Part shown: positions 63,806 to 64,000 of the stretch, piece after piece
Numbering within the stretch: position 1 is the stretch's first letter
Layout of the letters: the number at the start of each line of letters is the position of its first letter
Assembly (NCBI GenBank): GCA_016719015.1
Contig: JADKAZ010000001.1
Location: 930,001-994,000, forward strand
DNA length: 64,000 nt
Direction: 5' to 3'
Origin: Chitinophagaceae bacterium
GTDB lineage: Bacteria; Bacteroidota; Bacteroidia; Chitinophagales; Chitinophagaceae
The notes under the pieces: generated by a model
The model's input: the letters and a program-made list of their open reading frames with translations, nothing else
Databases searched by the model: none
What the model was told of the DNA's origin: nothing
Made by a program: the position numbers and the translations under genes

Positions 63806-63826
63806 TTTCAACAACCTATTTTTATA

Positions 63827-63854
63827 ACAATGCAGGATTATTATCCTGCATTGT
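63827..63854. terminator. Intrinsic terminator after the PorP/SprF gene
   Basis: Perfect 12-bp stem ACAATGCAGGAT/ATCCTGCATTGT with a TATT loop, followed by TCTTTT. It lies between convergent genes and may serve both. Confidence 0.85.
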
Positions 63855-63869
63855 TCTTTTCTCCCGCCA

Positions 63870-64000
63870 TTACATTTTCAATAATAAAGGAAGCAAAAAC
63901 CAGCAGAATAAAGTAATAAGAATAACTGCAATCATATTCATTACAAAACCTGCCTTGGCCATTTGCCTGAGCTTAATATGACCACTGGCAAATACAATTG
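63870..64000 (-). CDS. SLC13/DASS-type anion:sodium symporter, C-terminal end (partial)
   Basis: The minus strand is open from the window edge to a TAA at 63870-63872, giving 43 residues: IVFASGHIKLRQMAKAGF followed by a hydrophobic helix ending LLLKM. This is the typical last-helix region of SLC13/CitT-type carboxylate or sulfate transporters (the IVFASG-x(4)-MAKAG pattern). The rest of the gene is outside the window. Confidence 0.6.
   Translation of the reverse strand, partial: IVFASGHIKLRQMAKAGFVMNMIAVILITLFCWFLLPLLLKM

Noticed and set aside
1..64000. tRNA, rRNA, prophage or transposase genes
   Set aside because: None seen on either strand; no cloverleaf or integrase/transposase motif could be supported.

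Overview
The window is AT-rich DNA from a member of the Bacteroidota, most likely a Chitinophagaceae-type bacterium. The evidence is: a PorP/SprF-family outer-membrane gene of the type IX secretion/gliding group; a FixH/CcoH gene; large Sortilin/BNR-repeat secreted proteins; TPR-type periplasmic-sensor histidine kinases; and promoters of the phylum's TAnnTTTG type (for example 15469-15499). Species cannot be fixed from sequence alone. I see no rRNA, tRNA, CRISPR array, transposase or phage gene.

Layout. 1-5107 (+): end of a cbb3-oxidase assembly locus (FixH, SafE-type membrane protein), a small lipoprotein, trmD, a TAT-exported GH109-like oxidoreductase and a fatty-acid desaturase. 5140-13018 (-): two copies of a two-gene unit (LolA-like secreted protein, then a large Sortilin/BNR-repeat protein). 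13110-18550 (+): adenine deaminase, a LiaF-like membrane protein, a DUF4288-like protein and a LytS/LytTR two-component pair. 18569-19652 (-): two small envelope proteins. 60676-64000: anmK, upp, a PorP/SprF gene and the end of an SLC13-type transporter.

The central feature is a co-directional minus-strand run from 58889 down to 19757, about 39 kb, with no gap above about 125 bp and many gaps of 0-11 bp. In transcription order it holds: FIST protein, EthD-like protein, deleted FIST remnant, serine hydrolase, two more FIST proteins, twelve paralogous histidine kinases (one interrupted by a small periplasmic-binding-like protein), a stand-alone receiver, a receiver-class III nucleotide cyclase, and an HD-phosphohydrolase/YitT membrane fusion. 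The kinases share an almost invariant DHp/ATPase core with the H-box HEIQNPL but carry different sensors: periplasmic TPRs, a HAMP-linked periplasmic loop, SnoaL plus chains of GAF-like beads, or none. No response regulator accompanies the individual kinases; the only two receivers lie at the downstream end. I infer a many-to-one sensory array ending in a receiver and a cyclic-nucleotide output, with FIST proteins as soluble sensors.

Two overlays matter. First, short palindromic repeats of several unrelated families are inserted in frame in coding sequence; at least six kinases carry one in the same ATPase-domain loop, adenine deaminase carries one or two, and one sits directly before trmD. 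Second, about nine reading-frame breaks occur, mostly in homopolymers, and each is repaired by a one- or two-base change. This suggests residual long-read error, although genuine decay of some genes cannot be excluded. A 64-bp GC-rich segment at 40141-40204 splits what was probably one giant kinase and may be an assembly scar.
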